6,163 nt of DNA from the NCBI GenBank assembly GCA_038230975.1, contig JBBRMF010000299.1, positions 1-6,163 of the forward strand, written 5' to 3'. Of this stretch, positions 5,179 through 6,163 are shown piece after piece; position 1 is the first letter of the stretch; the number at the start of each line of letters is the position of its first letter. A program made the translations under genes and the position numbers. The notes beneath the pieces were generated by a model, which ran no database searches, had not been told where the DNA came from, and was given only the letters and a program-made list of their open reading frames with translations. The stretch comes from JANXVV01 sp038230975. GTDB lineage: Bacteria > Planctomycetota > Phycisphaerae > Tepidisphaerales > Tepidisphaeraceae.

Positions 5179-6163
5179 ATGATTGAGTTTCCCTGTCATT
5201 GCGGGTACGCCTTTTCCGTCCCGGAAGAATTGGCCGGCGGCTCACTGCAATGCCCGGATTGCCACTGGTTGAACGAGGTGCCCACTCTCGGTGATCTGGA
5301 AAATATTCTGCCCGATGGCACGTATGTGATGGATAAGCCCAAGCCGATTCCGCCCGAGCAACTGGCGAAGACGTTTCGGGCATTCAGCCGATCCACCCAT
5401 GACGACACCGGCCAACCCATCGACCTGCGTACATCACACGATGATCTTCGCAATGTAGGCGTAAAAGAACCCGCCGAAAAAGCGCATCCCCTTCAAACCG
5501 CACCGAAATATGATCCGGAGACCGGCGAATTGGTTCGTCCCCTGGGGGTCATATTGCGCGAAGAGGATCGCGGTGAAGCCATCCCGATGGCTAAGGCCGC
5601 CATCGGTTATGCGCAGCCCGGTCTATCGGATCGCGTCCATCTCTTTCACATCTACCTCGATTTATTCCGCCCGACAAATACGATCGTAATGTTGTTCATT
5701 TTTCTGTTTCACATCCTGTTACAGATCATGCTTCTGACCTTGGGGATGCTGATCCCCTTGGCTGGCGTGTTATTTTTGACGATCGCTTTGATCGCCCACT
5801 ATGGGTGCATCGTCGAGGATGTGGGCCGCGAGGAAAAAGACGAAATTCCACGGCCGTTGCGCGATCTGAATATGTCCGATGATCTCTGGTGGCCCTTTTG
5901 CAACATGGTCGCCACCATGATGCTCTGCTATGCCCCCGCAGTCATCGCTGGCCTTTACCTTGAGTTGGGGACTCGACAACGGCTTTTCGCGATTGGATCC
6001 CTGACGATGCTCGGAACCATTCTCGTGCCGGCGGTGATGCTGACCTTGCTGACGGGCGGCAGCGTGCTGAACCTTCGGCCGGACCGGCTATTGGGCTTGA
6101 TCCGCCAAGCGGGGGCCATCTACATACTGCTCGTCATCGCCTGGGTGGTGGCGGCTTTCGTCT
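5179..6163 (+). CDS. Zinc-ribbon membrane protein, cut by the right edge
   Basis: The first 328 residues are present and the frame is open to the edge. The N-terminus is a four-cysteine zinc ribbon: C6-x-C8 (PCHCGYAF) and C25-x2-C28 (LQCPDC). A soluble, charged, Pro-rich region of about 125 residues follows. Hydrophobic segments then lie at about 168-187, 190-207, 238-258, 271-294 and 313 onward. Between the second and third is a conserved-looking loop, REEKDEIPRPLRDLNMSDDLW (217-237). The combination of an N-terminal CxC...CPxC ribbon with a polytopic membrane part is one I associate with planctomycetes, but I cannot name the family or a function. The ribbon would be cytoplasmic if there is no signal peptide, and none is seen. 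ATG 5179 is the first usable start after the in-frame stop at 5089-5091; ribosome binding is weak. A 20-codon frame (5120-5182) overlaps this start as ATGA. Confidence 0.85.
   Translation, partial: MIEFPCHCGYAFSVPEELAGGSLQCPDCHWLNEVPTLGDLENILPDGTYVMDKPKPIPPEQLAKTFRAFSRSTHDDTGQPIDLRTSHDDLRNVGVKEPAEKAHPLQTAPKYDPETGELVRPLGVILREEDRGEAIPMAKAAIGYAQPGLSDRVHLFHIYLDLFRPTNTIVMLFIFLFHILLQIMLLTLGMLIPLAGVLFLTIALIAHYGCIVEDVGREEKDEIPRPLRDLNMSDDLWWPFCNMVATMMLCYAPAVIAGLYLELGTRQRLFAIGSLTMLGTILVPAVMLTLLTGGSVLNLRPDRLLGLIRQAGAIYILLVIAWVVAAFV

Overview
The window is an ordinary-looking stretch of bacterial chromosome, moderately GC-rich, with four complete protein genes, one probable small gene with an odd start, and one gene cut by the right edge. 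No mobile element, CRISPR array, tRNA or rRNA is visible. The flavour is that of a planctomycete-like bacterium, possibly Phycisphaerae: a membrane protein with an N-terminal CxC...CPxC zinc ribbon, a secreted SH3-repeat protein, a Pro-rich small protein, little use of Shine-Dalgarno sites, and dispersed inverted repeats between genes. This placement is from recollection of such genomes, not from a search.

Layout from left to right. Bases 1-233 hold no supportable gene but carry a compact nested inverted repeat (120-188). A SpoU/TrmH-type RNA methyltransferase follows on the + strand (234-1094). Facing it, and ending 21 bp away, is a 63-codon minus-strand reading frame (1116-1307) that reads like a real small protein but has ATC where ATG is expected. 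A strong intrinsic terminator (1408-1437, minus) closes the next gene, a secreted protein with two SH3 domains, a coiled coil and a C-terminal domain of unknown fold (1480-2910, minus). A divergent intergenic region of 254 bp with two dyads separates it from an unrecognised polytopic membrane protein (3165-4055, plus). RecO follows (4094-4855, plus) behind a promoter placed so that the transcript would start at the ATG. A 323-bp gap (4856-5178) contains a 100-bp imperfect inverted repeat, a perfect stem-loop and a TATAAT box. The window ends inside a zinc-ribbon membrane protein (5179 to the edge).

Functional links are weak. The methyltransferase (RNA modification) and RecO (recombinational repair) are housekeeping genes; the other proteins belong to the envelope or are uncharacterised. 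RecO seems to have its own promoter and the spacings do not suggest one operon. I see no evidence for a coherent new multi-gene system. The points most worth a second look are the ATC-start small gene, the likely leaderless recO transcript and the two intergenic inverted-repeat elements.
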